64,000 nt of DNA from an uncultured Cardiobacterium sp. (GCF_938028825.1 NZ_CALIZP010000017.1:3896-67895); one strand, 5' to 3'. Numbered from the stretch's first letter, positions 7,325 to 14,971 are shown. Notes: generated from the sequence alone by a model not told the origin. A program made the numbers and translations.

Positions 7325-8577
7325 CCGTCGCCTACGGCAAACTGCCGTTTGAGGAGCAGCTGCGTTTTTTCCGCAACAAGCTGAACATCCCGACTGAAAG
7401 CTATGCCGACATCTACGGCGCCGAACACGACCACGCCTTTGTCGTCGCCGGCGCCAACCGCCTCGACCTGCTGGCGGACTTCCGCACTGCCGTGGACAAG
7501 GCCATTGCCGACGGCACCACGCTGGAAGAATTCCGCCGCGACTTCGACGCCATCGTCGCCAAATACGGCTGGGAGTACAACGGCGGACGTGACTGGCGCA
7601 GCCGCATCATCTACGACACCAACCTGCACAGCAGCTATCAGGCCGGGCGCTACGAACAGCAGCGCGAGGCCAGCCACTACCGGCCCTACTGGGAATACAA
7701 GCACCGCGAGGGACAGCGTCACCCCCGCCCGGAACACGAAGCCTGGGATGGCCTTGTCTTGCACTGCGACGACCCGTGGTGGCAGACGCATTACCCCATC
7801 AACGCCTACGGCTGCAAATGCACGGTCATCGCGCACAACGCACGCAGCCTCGCCAAGCGCGGTCTGAAAGTCGGTACCGCGCCGCCAACCGAATATGAAG
7901 AGCGGGTCATCGGCAAGAATAGCGCCAACCCGCGCACGGTGCAGGTACCGAAAGGGCTGGACCCCGGCTTTGACCACATCCCCGGTGCCAGCCGCGACAA
8001 ATCTCCGACACAGTTTTTCTTTGACAAGGCGAAGGGCTTGCCACCGCTGCTCAGTAGCACTTCGGTCTCTTCCCTGTTATCCAATCCCCAGGCACGCGGT
8101 ATGCTCAACCGTGAAGTCGCGGCCATGGTGGACAAGCTCGTGCGGGATGGCGTATCACGAGGCGCCAGTCTCTCCGTTGGCGCCATCGCGCCGGGCATCA
8201 TCAAGGCGCTGGATCAGCGCGGCCTGACACCGTCCACATCCGTCATCACCTTGCGCGATCAGGATGTTTTGCACGCGTTACGTCCGGGTAAACACCAGCC
8301 CTTGCCAGTGCAATTCTGGCGGGATCTCGCGGATCATCTGATGACCCCGGAACGCGTACTGCTGATGAAAAACGAGAATCCGCCGGTGCTGCTTTATGTG
8401 TACGACTTGGGCGGGGACAAGGGCAAGATTGCACTAAAAATGGATTACGACCTTGCAGTCAAAACGCCGCAAGGCAAAAGAAAGGTGAAGGGAAACATTG
8501 TGCGCACTGGCTCAATGTTGCTGACACAGGCCGAAATAAACAGCCTCAAAGGAGAAATAGCCATTTGGCAAAAATAA
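7321..8577 (+). CDS. F-like head morphogenesis protein fused to a PBECR-type nuclease domain
   Basis: A 418-residue protein. Residues 1-220 are the Phage_Mu_F/SPP1 gp7 minor head module (Arg-Ser-Arg-Ile-Ile-Tyr-Asp-Thr-Asn near 95-105; a Cys/His-rich segment with His-Cys-Asp-Asp-Pro-Trp-Trp and Gly-Cys-Lys-Cys-Thr near 140-170). After a linker, residues about 300-418 resemble the barnase-EndoU-ColicinE5/D-RelE-like domain found at the end of many such proteins (Leu-Leu-Tyr-Val-Tyr-Asp-Leu, Gly-Lys-Ile-Ala-Leu-Lys, Val-Arg-Thr-Gly-Ser-Met). Mu gp30 acts in head assembly; the nuclease-like tail is a predicted RNase toxin module. The domain call is from memory of the pattern and needs a profile search. 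Confidence 0.75.
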   Translation: MTVAYGKLPFEEQLRFFRNKLNIPTESYADIYGAEHDHAFVVAGANRLDLLADFRTAVDKAIADGTTLEEFRRDFDAIVAKYGWEYNGGRDWRSRIIYDTNLHSSYQAGRYEQQREASHYRPYWEYKHREGQRHPRPEHEAWDGLVLHCDDPWWQTHYPINAYGCKCTVIAHNARSLAKRGLKVGTAPPTEYEERVIGKNSANPRTVQVPKGLDPGFDHIPGASRDKSPTQFFFDKAKGLPPLLSSTSVSSLLSNPQARGMLNREVAAMVDKLVRDGVSRGASLSVGAIAPGIIKALDQRGLTPSTSVITLRDQDVLHALRPGKHQPLPVQFWRDLADHLMTPERVLLMKNENPPVLLYVYDLGGDKGKIALKMDYDLAVKTPQGKRKVKGNIVRTGSMLLTQAEINSLKGEIAIWQK

Positions 8578-8594
8578 ACAGTAACGGGAGCATC

Positions 8595-8714
8595 AGGACG
8601 GGCAGGATTCGAACCTGCACTATGAAGAAAGGCAGCTTGTTGTTTTACCCCGTTGTATAAAACAGCAAACCTTAAGCCAAGCTCCCCACTCACCTTAATT
8701 GGGCCCTTCGCCCT
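8595..8714 (-). tRNA. tRNA-like element 1 (degenerate or extended)
   Basis: On the minus strand a perfect T-arm (GCAGG, loop TTCGAAT, CCTGC; 8602-8618) is followed by CCGTCCT and a discriminator G, with no encoded CCA. A candidate 5' acceptor strand AGGGCGA (8708-8714) pairs at six of seven positions, counting one G-U. The span is about 120 bases. The middle is dominated by a hairpin of about 13 bp (8634-8670) rather than clean D and anticodon arms. It may be a decayed tRNA or another tRNA-like structure. No amino acid can be assigned. Confidence 0.4.
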
Positions 8715-8762
8715 AATGCTTGCCTAGAAGTATACGCCAAAAACACACAGGAAATCATGAAG

Positions 8763-8836
8763 GGCTGCGGTTTGCCTGATTCGAACAGGATCATAGTGGC
8801 GATCACTAACCTTTCCAGTAGGAAACCCCCGCAGCC
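8763..8836 (-). tRNA. tRNA-like element 2 (74 bases, non-canonical)
   Basis: On the minus strand, GGCTGCGG and CCGCAGCC form an eight-pair acceptor-like stem closing 74 bases. Inside are a D-arm-like hairpin (TTTCC/GGAAA), an anticodon-like hairpin (TAGT/ACTA with a seven-base loop) and a T-arm with loop TTCGAAT but only four stem pairs. The anticodon loop lacks U at position 33, and four to five extra bases separate the T-arm from the acceptor stem. A standard functional tRNA is therefore doubtful. Of the three elements this is the most complete. Confidence 0.45.
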
Positions 8837-8851
8837 TGTGAATGCGATGCT

Positions 8852-8930
8852 GTGCCGGGGCGGATTCGAACCACCGTAACCGCACACCAGCCGCGTGAAA
8901 GTGCATTCCTGCTTCCAGCGCGTCCTTAAG
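8852..8930 (-). tRNA. tRNA-like element 3 (T-arm and 3' acceptor half only)
   Basis: On the minus strand a T-arm GGTGG, loop TTCGAAT, CCGCC (8859-8875) is followed by CCGGCAC and A, as at a tRNA 3' end without CCA. I could not find the matching 5' acceptor strand in the following 80-100 bases. The outer end is approximate and the element may be only a tRNA fragment. Confidence 0.3.
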
Positions 8931-9004
8931 GTGCCCGTCCCGTCTGCCTGAATGGGGCTCTACGGCGAAGCATCTGCCAGCCATACTACATCCTGAAAAA
9001 CACC

Positions 9005-9463
9005 ATGCCAACACTCACCATTACCAACCAGCAAATGGTCGCCGCCCTTGCCAAGCTCAAGGTGGCGGGATTTCTCGATAAGGCCTTCTTTTCCGCCATC
9101 GGTGAGGCACTGATGATTTCCACCGCCGAGCGTTTCGACCGCGAGGAAGCACCGGACGGCACACCGTGGGAACCTCTCTCGCCCAAGTACCGGCAGCGCA
9201 AGATGCAGATTTTCGGCGAGGACAAAATCCTGCGTTTGCGCGGCTATCTGCGCGACACCATCCGCTATCAGGCTTCCGATACCGAGCTGCGCCTCGGCAG
9301 CAACCGCGTCTATGCCGCTTTGCATCAATTCGGCGGCCCCTTCCGCGCCTTCGGTACGCATGATGCCGTCATGCCCGCCCGTCCCTATCTCGGTCTCTCG
9401 AACGAAGACCAGCAGGAAATCCTCGACACCGTGCAGGATGCCTTTACTGCCATGACGCCCTGA
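9005..9463 (+). CDS. Virion morphogenesis protein (Mu gpG-like)
   Basis: A 152-residue protein matching the phage virion morphogenesis family: a Glu-Arg-Phe-Asp-Arg-Glu segment, a Trp-Glu-Pro-Leu-Ser-Pro-Lys-Tyr segment, and the C-terminal His-Gln-Phe-Gly-Gly followed by Met-Pro-Ala-Arg-Pro-Tyr-Leu-Gly. Mu gpG is a head-tail completion protein, a likely tail terminator-type factor. It is separated from the F-like gene by the 0.43 kb tRNA-like island, where Mu-like phages normally have no gap. No strong ribosome binding site precedes the ATG. Confidence 0.8.
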   Translation: MPTLTITNQQMVAALAKLKVAGFLDKAFFSAIGEALMISTAERFDREEAPDGTPWEPLSPKYRQRKMQIFGEDKILRLRGYLRDTIRYQASDTELRLGSNRVYAALHQFGGPFRAFGTHDAVMPARPYLGLSNEDQQEILDTVQDAFTAMTP

Positions 9464-9690
9464 GCGGCGTTTTCAGGCGTTGTATGGCAAAAGGTGGGCA
9501 AGTATTGCCGCGCGTCCGTAAAACGCCGCCTGCCCCATTTAGCAAACGCCAGAAAAGCCCATCCGTCCCGCTTGCGTGACCGGCATTTTAACCATCCGGT
9601 TGAAATGGTCGCGCAGCTCGCGAAATCCCTGCTGCAATTCCCCAACTTGTCTAGTCGCTGCCCCCATGCGCCGTCCCGATAATCGGCGGC
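9464..9690. other. Non-coding gap between the G-like and I-like genes
   Basis: A small hairpin (ACGCC, loop, GGCGT followed by TTT) overlaps the end of the G-like gene at 9456-9473 and may be a weak terminator. The rest contains no convincing gene on either strand and no clear promoter. Confidence 0.4.
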
Positions 9691-10647
9691 ATGGACAGAA
9701 TCGCAATTTTCAAAACCGGTCACCACGCCGCCACCTCCGGCGAGACGCTTGACGCCACAGCGGACTACGTCCGCGCCATCGCTGCCGCCTACGACCCTGC
9801 GCTGCACGAGGCGCCGGTCGTTATCGGCCATCCCAAGGACAACGCCCCGGCTTTCGGCTGGGTGCGCGCGCTTACCTTCGACGAAGGCAGCGGCACGCTC
9901 TATGCCGACCTTGCACAAGTCGAGCCGCAATTTGCCGCGCTACTGGCGGCTGGGCGCTTCAAGAAACGCAGCGCCTCCATCTACGACCCCGACCATCCCA
10001 ACAACCCCACCCCCGGCAAGCCGTATCTGCGCCATGTCGGTTTCTTGGGCGCGCAGCCGCCGGCAGTCAAAGGCCTGGCCGATTTTGCCGCCGCCGCAGC
10101 GCCCGTGTACGAATTCGGCGATCCCGCCGCAACACCCCCACCCCCTACGGAGATGCCCATGAATGAAGACGAACTGAAGAAGAAAGAAGAGGAACTTGCC
10201 GCGCGCGAGAAAGAGCTCGCCGACCGCGAAGCTGCAGTGAAGCGGCGCGAAGAAGAACTCGCCGCCGAAGAAGCCGCGCGCGAGCAGGCCGAAGCCGATG
10301 ACTATGCCGAAGGGCTGGTGAAGGCCGGCAAATTGCTGCCGGGTGAAAAAGCCGCCGTGGTCTCGGTACTGCTCACCGGCAAAGACGCCACCTTCGACTT
10401 CGCCGAGGGCGGCAAGAGGGTGCAGAAACGCACCAGCGACGGCATTAAAGCCGTGCTCGACCGCCTGCCGGCCACGGTGGACTTCGCCGAACGCACCCCG
10501 GAAGACCCGAACAAGCGCACCCTGCCACAAGCGGGCGACGGCAACGACGAAGACAAAGCCGCCGCTGCGCTGGAGAAGAAAATCCAGGACTTCGCCGATA
10601 AAAAAGGCCTGACCTTTGCCCAGGCTGCCGCCCAATTCCAGGAGTAA
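9691..10647 (+). CDS. Phage I-like protease/scaffold precursor
   Basis: A 318-residue prohead protease. The N-terminal half (residues 1-145) is the Mu I peptidase module, with His-Pro-Lys-Asp-Asn-Ala-Pro near 48-54 and Lys-Lys-Arg-Ser-Ala-Ser-Ile-Tyr near 91-98. Residues about 158-205 form a highly charged Glu/Lys coiled coil typical of scaffold, and the C-terminus is helical. It guides capsid assembly and is cleaved afterwards. An internal in-frame start with its own ribosome binding site is annotated separately. Confidence 0.82.
   Translation: MDRIAIFKTGHHAATSGETLDATADYVRAIAAAYDPALHEAPVVIGHPKDNAPAFGWVRALTFDEGSGTLYADLAQVEPQFAALLAAGRFKKRSASIYDPDHPNNPTPGKPYLRHVGFLGAQPPAVKGLADFAAAAAPVYEFGDPAATPPPPTEMPMNEDELKKKEEELAAREKELADREAAVKRREEELAAEEAAREQAEADDYAEGLVKAGKLLPGEKAAVVSVLLTGKDATFDFAEGGKRVQKRTSDGIKAVLDRLPATVDFAERTPEDPNKRTLPQAGDGNDEDKAAAALEKKIQDFADKKGLTFAQAAAQFQE
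10159..10647 (+). CDS. Nested in-frame scaffold (Mu Z-like)
   Basis: ATG 10159 lies inside the protease gene in the same frame, exactly where the charged coiled coil begins, and is preceded at six bases by GGAG (10149-10152). The product would be a 162-residue scaffold lacking the protease domain. Mu makes a scaffold (gpZ) from within gene I in this way. Support is the start context plus the precedent. Confidence 0.55.
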   Translation: MNEDELKKKEEELAAREKELADREAAVKRREEELAAEEAAREQAEADDYAEGLVKAGKLLPGEKAAVVSVLLTGKDATFDFAEGGKRVQKRTSDGIKAVLDRLPATVDFAERTPEDPNKRTLPQAGDGNDEDKAAAALEKKIQDFADKKGLTFAQAAAQFQE

Positions 10648-10650
10648 CCC

Positions 10651-10968
10651 ATGCCACAAGCCAACATCCTCTCCCTCGGCATCAACCTCAAAGAAGCCGT
10701 CAAGCGCGGCCAGCTCGTCAGCATGACCGGCGAACTCGCCACTACCGGCAGCAAAGAACCCATCGGCGTCGCGCAGTACGACGGCAAGGCGGGGGAGCGT
10801 ATCCCGGCCATCGCCCTCGGCCTTGCCGACATCACCGCCAGCGGCCTTGCCGTCGGCGACGGAGTCAAGGCCAACGCCGGCAATGCGGAAAAGGCCACCG
10901 GCGCCGCTGAAGCCTTTGCCATCGTCCACAGCGTCGAGGGCAGCCGCGTCGAAATCTTCATCAAGTAA
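10651..10968 (+). CDS. Capsid decoration-type protein (DUF2190-like)
   Basis: A 105-residue, Gly/Ala-rich beta protein starting three bases after the protease stop and ending nine bases before the capsid gene. The pattern (Lys-Arg-Gly-Gln-Leu-Val-Ser, Pro-Ile-Gly-Val-Ala-Gln-Tyr, Ala-Ile-Ala-Leu-Gly) fits small head proteins found between protease and major capsid in transposable phages. A capsid-stabilising role is inferred from family and position. Confidence 0.65.
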   Translation: MPQANILSLGINLKEAVKRGQLVSMTGELATTGSKEPIGVAQYDGKAGERIPAIALGLADITASGLAVGDGVKANAGNAEKATGAAEAFAIVHSVEGSRVEIFIK

Positions 10969-10977
10969 GGAGCATCC

Positions 10978-11925
10978 ATGTCACAAAGTGAATTCAAGCG
11001 CCTGCGCGTCGTTGACACCATCCTCACCAAAGTCGTCCTCGGCTACAACCTCGACCAGGAATTTTCCGGTCACCATCTTTTCCCGGATGTCAGCGTCAGC
11101 GCAATGGGCGGCAAAATCATCAAATTCGGCAAAGAATCCTACATCGTCACCGATACCACCCGCGCCCCCGGCGAAACCGTGCGTAGTATCGGCATCATCT
11201 ATAGCAGCGACGATTACGCCCTCGTCAACCGCCTCCTCGAAGGGACAGTGCCGGAAGAGTTTGCCACCGAGATGAACAAGGTGCCGGGCATCAACGCGCA
11301 AACCCTGGCCGTCAATCAGGTCATGCAAAAAATGCGTCTCGAAGGCGAGGTAAAAAAAGCCAAGCTGGCTACTACCGCCAGCCTCTATGCCACCGGCCAC
11401 ACCGAAGCGCTCACCGGCAACGATATGTGGGATAACGCTGCTTCCAAGCCGCTTGACGCCATCCGGGACGCCAAGGCAAAAATCCGCAAGGCAACCGGGC
11501 GCTATCCGAATGTGTTGCACCTCGATATCTACGCTTACGAGGCGCTGAAAACCCATCCAAAAATCCTGGAACAATTCAAATACACCGGCAAGACCAGTAT
11601 TACCAGCGACATGCTTGCGTCCTACTTCGACATTGACACTGTCGTTGTCGCCAAGGCTGTTTCCGTCGCCGACAAGGATGCGCCCTTTGCCGAAGTGTGG
11701 GGCAACAACACCATCCTTGCCTACGTCCCCCCTGCTGCCATGCGCGCGCAGGCCGTGCCGTCCTTTGGCTACAACTACGTCCTCACCGGTACGCCCAAAG
11801 TGGAAAAGGGCTACTTCGAGAACAGCGACCGCTCGTGGCACTACCCGGTGGCAATGGCCGATCAGGCCGTTCTGACCGATAACAGCGCCGGTTTCCTCTT
11901 CACCAACACCGCCACCATCAAGTAA
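10978..11925 (+). CDS. Major capsid protein (Mu T-like, HK97 fold expected)
   Basis: A 315-residue protein with the expected place after protease and decoration genes and a strong ribosome binding site (AAGGAG). Segments such as Asp-Ala-Ile-Arg-Asp-Ala-Lys-Ala-Lys-Ile near 164 and Asn-Thr-Ile-Leu-Ala-Tyr-Val-Pro near 243 are typical of the Mu T/B3-type capsid family. It forms the icosahedral shell. No sign of disruption. Confidence 0.8.
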   Translation: MSQSEFKRLRVVDTILTKVVLGYNLDQEFSGHHLFPDVSVSAMGGKIIKFGKESYIVTDTTRAPGETVRSIGIIYSSDDYALVNRLLEGTVPEEFATEMNKVPGINAQTLAVNQVMQKMRLEGEVKKAKLATTASLYATGHTEALTGNDMWDNAASKPLDAIRDAKAKIRKATGRYPNVLHLDIYAYEALKTHPKILEQFKYTGKTSITSDMLASYFDIDTVVVAKAVSVADKDAPFAEVWGNNTILAYVPPAAMRAQAVPSFGYNYVLTGTPKVEKGYFENSDRSWHYPVAMADQAVLTDNSAGFLFTNTATIK

Positions 11926-11934
11926 GGAGGCCAT

Positions 11935-12408
11935 ATGCGCTATACCGTATTGCAACCCCTGCGCCATAACGGCACACGCTACGAGGCCGGAGACGTGATA
12001 GACGACATTGACGATGCCGTTGCCGCCGGACTTATCGAACGCGGCCTTATCCTGCTCGCGGATATCGGCGAGGCCCTGCAACAGGACATCGCCCCGGCGC
12101 CGGCCAATGAACCGGAACCGGCCAATGCTCCCCCGGCAGAAGCCCATGAACCGACAGAAGCGGCCAACGACCCCGTAGCGGTAGAGGGCGAACTGGAACT
12201 GACGCCGGAAGTCGTCGTCGGCATCCTTTACGAAGAAAAACCGGACCGCAAACCGACGCTGAAAAAGGCCGTTGAAATGCTGGAAAGGCACCGCGACGCC
12301 GGCACAACCGAAGACGGCATCCGCCTTACCATCGACCCACAGACGCTCACGCAGGAAATGCTGGATACCGCCTGGATTCTCTACCTCGACCCCGGTGACG
12401 CGGCATGA
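11935..12408 (+). CDS. Mu gp35-like protein with Pro/Glu/Ala linker
   Basis: A 157-residue acidic protein. Residues 1-45 form a small domain (Arg-Tyr-Glu-Ala-Gly-Asp-Val, Ala-Gly-Leu-Ile-Glu-Arg-Gly) also seen in the protein at 14106. A Pro/Glu/Ala-rich linker follows (about 50-85), then a helical C-terminal part. It sits between capsid and connector genes, where Mu has gp35. Function unknown. Confidence 0.55.
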   Translation: MRYTVLQPLRHNGTRYEAGDVIDDIDDAVAAGLIERGLILLADIGEALQQDIAPAPANEPEPANAPPAEAHEPTEAANDPVAVEGELELTPEVVVGILYEEKPDRKPTLKKAVEMLERHRDAGTTEDGIRLTIDPQTLTQEMLDTAWILYLDPGDAA

Positions 12409-12878
12409 CCTACTGCACGCCGCTGGAACTCATCGCCCACGCCAACCGCGCCAGTCTCATCGGGCAGTTGGCGGGCAGCGACTACGCGCCGCTACCCGCC
12501 GCCGATGATGTGCAGCAATATTTCACGCAGGGCATCGTTGCGCCGGGCTACGAACAGGCGCTCTCCGACCTGAAAGCGCGCGTCGAGCAGGCCATCAGTC
12601 TTGCCGCTGGCGACATCGACGGCTACCTGACGCTATTGCCGGATATGCGCTTTCCAGTGGAAACGCTGAAAGCGGCGTGCATGGACATGGCGCTGTACCG
12701 CCTCTTCGACAGCCTTGACGACAAATCTGTGGTCAAGCAGCTCAACGATGCGCGCCACGCCTTCTTCAACCGCCTCATCACCGGCGCCGCCGCGAAAAGA
12801 CAGGAGACCGCTTACGGCACTGCGCAAACCAGCGGCCCTGACGCCTACTGGACCGACGACCGACTGCGGGGGTACTGA
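12405..12878 (+). CDS. Head-tail connector (Mu gp36-like, DUF1320)
   Basis: A 157-residue protein overlapping the previous stop by four bases. The N-terminus (Tyr-Cys-Thr-Pro-Leu-Glu-Leu-Ile) and the helical layout with Ile-Asp-Gly-Tyr-Leu and Met-Asp-Met-Ala-Leu-Tyr-Arg-Leu match gp36-type adaptor proteins. These form the ring below the portal. It ends with Tyr-Trp-Thr-Asp-Asp-Arg-Leu-Arg-Gly-Tyr, frequent in this family. Confidence 0.75.
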   Translation: MTYCTPLELIAHANRASLIGQLAGSDYAPLPAADDVQQYFTQGIVAPGYEQALSDLKARVEQAISLAAGDIDGYLTLLPDMRFPVETLKAACMDMALYRLFDSLDDKSVVKQLNDARHAFFNRLITGAAAKRQETAYGTAQTSGPDAYWTDDRLRGY

Positions 12879-12879
12879 T

Positions 12880-13338
12880 ATGACCAATTTCTTCGCCCCG
12901 CGCGACACACTCATCCGCCACCTGCGTCTGCTGATTGACAGCAACACCCTGCGCAGCGTCGAAAGCGCCAACGAATTTGCCGACTTGCTCGACGGCAAGC
13001 TGCCCTTTGTCCACCGCGCCGCCTATGTGGTTTATGACAAATACAGCAACGTTTCGGTGCAGGGCCGTACGCAGAAAATGACGCAGCATTACACCGTCTA
13101 TCTCGTCATGCGCCACGCCCGCCGCGCCGAACCCGATATGGAGGCAGGCACCGTCCTGGCCGCGCTGATGGCGCACGTCGAAGGCCTTGCCGTCAGCGAC
13201 GGCGACACCCACACCAATCCCGGATACGGCAAGCGCTTCACCCTCGGCGTTGCCGACGATGCCTTCTATCGCCCCGATGGCTGGGGCATCTATCCGGCCT
13301 CCTTCACCATTGACATCATCAACCTACGGAGCAGTTAA
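12880..13338 (+). CDS. Mu gp37-like connector/tail completion protein (DUF1834)
   Basis: A 152-residue protein starting at ATG 12880, directly after the gp36-like stop. The mixed alpha/beta pattern, a Tyr-Thr-Val-Tyr-Leu-Val-Met core strand and a C-terminal Phe-Thr-Ile-Asp-Ile-Ile are consistent with gp37/DUF1834 head-tail joining proteins. The family call is moderate; position supports it. Confidence 0.65.
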   Translation: MTNFFAPRDTLIRHLRLLIDSNTLRSVESANEFADLLDGKLPFVHRAAYVVYDKYSNVSVQGRTQKMTQHYTVYLVMRHARRAEPDMEAGTVLAALMAHVEGLAVSDGDTHTNPGYGKRFTLGVADDAFYRPDGWGIYPASFTIDIINLRSS

Positions 13339-14094
13339 ATGCCAACCCTCAACAGCATCCTTAACGACCACGGCTTTATCGGCACTGGTGTGCCGTATTT
13401 CATCCCGGACGACCCCAATACCCCGGCGTTTTACCTCGGTAATCCCGTCTCGGCCAAGATCGCGCAGTCCTCCGACGTCAAAACCCGCAAATCGCGGCGT
13501 AAACACGATGCCGGTGCCATTCTTGACAGTATCACCACCCCGAAAGCACCGGACGTCACCATTCAAACCGACACCTTCCAGCCGCTCACTTGGGCGATGG
13601 CGATGATGGGTAAGGCTGTGGATGTGACCACCACCGTGCAAACCGTCGCTGATGAACCCGTCAAAGCCCGCCTCAGCGGTTACCACAAACTGGCGCATGG
13701 CGACATTGACCCCGCTACCGTCGAAGTCAAAAAGGGCGGCTCAACCATCGCGGCGGCCAAGTACACCCTCAATACCGAGGTGGGCCTGCTGCAAATCACT
13801 GATGGCACGGCAGCCGCCGAAGGCGACGACATTACCGTCAGCTACAAGACCCTGGCCCTCAACAAAGTGGCCGTGGATGGTGCCCGTGTCAGCAGCTTCA
13901 AGGGAGCGCTCATCATCGACGGGCAAAACGAAGTGACCAAGAAACGCGCCAAACTCACCCTGCCGAACGTCTCGCTGGCCGTTGATGGCGAACTGGACTG
14001 GTTCAGTGACGACTTCAACAGCGTCACCATGAAAGGCACGGCGGCTGTCGGCAAAAACGGTGAAGCCCCATTTACCATTGAACTGTATGAATAA
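13339..14094 (+). CDS. Siphovirus-like tail tube protein
   Basis: A 251-residue beta-rich protein following the connector genes without a gap. It has the style of tail tube proteins from B3/D3112-type transposable phages rather than the sheath expected for contractile Mu. The end (Phe-Asn-Ser-Val-Thr-Met-Lys-Gly-Thr, Phe-Thr-Ile-Glu-Leu-Tyr) looks like a tube-domain terminal strand pair. No sheath gene is present. A non-contractile tail is therefore inferred. Confidence 0.6.
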   Translation: MPTLNSILNDHGFIGTGVPYFIPDDPNTPAFYLGNPVSAKIAQSSDVKTRKSRRKHDAGAILDSITTPKAPDVTIQTDTFQPLTWAMAMMGKAVDVTTTVQTVADEPVKARLSGYHKLAHGDIDPATVEVKKGGSTIAAAKYTLNTEVGLLQITDGTAAAEGDDITVSYKTLALNKVAVDGARVSSFKGALIIDGQNEVTKKRAKLTLPNVSLAVDGELDWFSDDFNSVTMKGTAAVGKNGEAPFTIELYE

Positions 14095-14105
14095 GAGGCA
14101 CCCCC

Positions 14106-14306
14106 ATGACTGGATTACCCACTACCACGCCAGCGGAGAACAGTGTGCCGGTGCGTCTCACCGCCGACACCACTATCGGCAATGTACCGATGAAAGCAGG
14201 CGCCACCGTCGCCGTCGCTCCCGACACCGCTGACTGGCTGGTGCAACACGGCGCGGCGGCCATCATCCGTGAAGAGCGGAAGGAGGACGGCTATCGAAAG
14301 AAGTGA
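14106..14306 (+). CDS. Small phage protein, domain shared with the 11935 gene
   Basis: A 66-residue protein with a Thr-Ile-Gly-Asn-Val-Pro-Met-Lys-Ala-Gly-Ala-Thr-Val segment and an Ala-Asp-Trp-Leu-Val-Gln-His-Gly-Ala-Ala segment, the same fold pattern as the N-terminus of the protein at 11935. It is the last recognisable late gene; assembly chaperones, tape measure and fibre genes that should follow are absent. Confidence 0.55.
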   Translation: MTGLPTTTPAENSVPVRLTADTTIGNVPMKAGATVAVAPDTADWLVQHGAAAIIREERKEDGYRKK

Positions 14307-14351
14307 ATAACACAGCGCTTATATGAATTTACGTTAGGCGGCTGCAGCAAT

Positions 14352-14714
14352 GTGGCCGCTTTTCCGGCGGCAGGATGGACAGCAAAACCGCCGACCGTCG
14401 GCAGTTTCTTACTGTTGTTTTTACCTATCCCTTTGTTTTTTGACGATATGATTTTTTTTGCAGTGCCGACCGTCGGCGTTTTGACTTTCATCACCGACCA
14501 CGCCGGATGGTTCTCGATGCTCCTGCTCTATCCATTATGGCGGCGTCTGGCTGCGCTGGCATGGATAATGATCCGAGAATGGCTGCGCCCGACGCGCACG
14601 ATTGTCATCCGCCACTGGCGCGGCAAACCCCTGCCACAGCCCGTTGTCCTTGACCTGAGCAGCAAAGAACCCCTGGTCAGTCAGCTCAAGAAAATAAGGC
14701 AGGAGGAGGATTGA
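14352..14714 (+). CDS. Possible small membrane protein at the prophage junction
   Basis: An open frame of 120 residues with hydrophobic segments and a polar C-terminus. The first 50 residues are encoded by T-rich DNA holding two identical palindromes, so the upstream part may be regulatory. A shorter product from the ATG at 14518 is possible. No family recognised; it could be non-coding. Confidence 0.3.
   Translation: MAAFPAAGWTAKPPTVGSFLLLFLPIPLFFDDMIFFAVPTVGVLTFITDHAGWFSMLLLYPLWRRLAALAWIMIREWLRPTRTIVIRHWRGKPLPQPVVLDLSSKEPLVSQLKKIRQEED
14385..14477. repeat. Two identical palindromes, GCCGACCGTCGGC
   Basis: The 13-base palindrome occurs at 14390-14402 and 14465-14477, 75 bases apart. The first is extended by flanking symmetry (AAAC...GTTT) to 23 bases. 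A -10-like TATGAT lies between them at 14447-14452. The pair looks like two operators flanking a promoter, or two RNA hairpins. Confidence 0.55.
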
Positions 14715-14801
14715 TGTTTTCCTGCAAAAACCGGCGACGTGCCGCCGCTTTTAATCCGCCATTTTTGGCTATCCTGTTGTTTTTACTGATTGTTGCAAAA
14801 T

Positions 14802-14826
14802 AAAAGCGGCGACTGTCGCCGCTTTT
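14802..14826 (+). terminator. Hairpin terminator, junction copy 1
   Basis: AAAAGCGGCGA, loop CTG, TCGCCGCTTTT: an 11-pair perfect stem with A and T tracts on both sides, usable in either direction. Confidence 0.75.
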
Positions 14827-14870
14827 GTTGGCATCCCTACTTCTTGCGCGAGACTGAGAGATGCCTTTCC

Positions 14871-14899
14871 AAAAACCGCCAGCAGATGGCGGTTTTTTT
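14871..14899 (+). terminator. Hairpin terminator, junction copy 2
   Basis: AAAAACCGCCA, loop GCAGA, TGGCGG and seven T. A classical rho-independent terminator, probably the end of rightward late transcription. Confidence 0.85.
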
Positions 14900-14947
14900 A
14901 TGTTGCTTCTTCCAATCTATTGTTATTTATAGATTTACTGTTTTGAC

Positions 14948-14971
14948 AAACCGCCAGCGCTGGCGGTTTTT
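14948..14971 (-). terminator. Terminator overlapping the repressor stop
   Basis: AAACCGCC-AGCGCT-GGCGGTTTTT is nearly fully symmetric and includes the repressor stop codon on the minus strand. On the minus strand it gives GGCGGTTT ending the repressor transcript; it can also stop rightward transcripts. Confidence 0.7.

Noticed and set aside
8595..8836. Calling the island a set of functional tRNAs with named amino acids
   Set aside because: Anticodon arms are absent or lack the conserved U33, the stems are irregular and no CCA is encoded.
8690..9014. Short minus-strand ORFs across the tRNA-like island
   Set aside because: They read through the structured tRNA-like elements and have no conserved protein features.
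9385..9930. Minus-strand ORF covering the 9464-9690 gap
   Set aside because: Overlaps the start of the I-like protease antisense, has no ribosome binding site or family features.
10981..12291. A 436-residue minus-strand frame in the capsid region
   Set aside because: Antisense to the capsid gene and the gene after it, both in well-supported phage order.
14385..14971. Possible CRISPR or integron-like repeat array
   Set aside because: The palindromes are unequal in sequence and spacing, with no constant repeat-spacer pattern.
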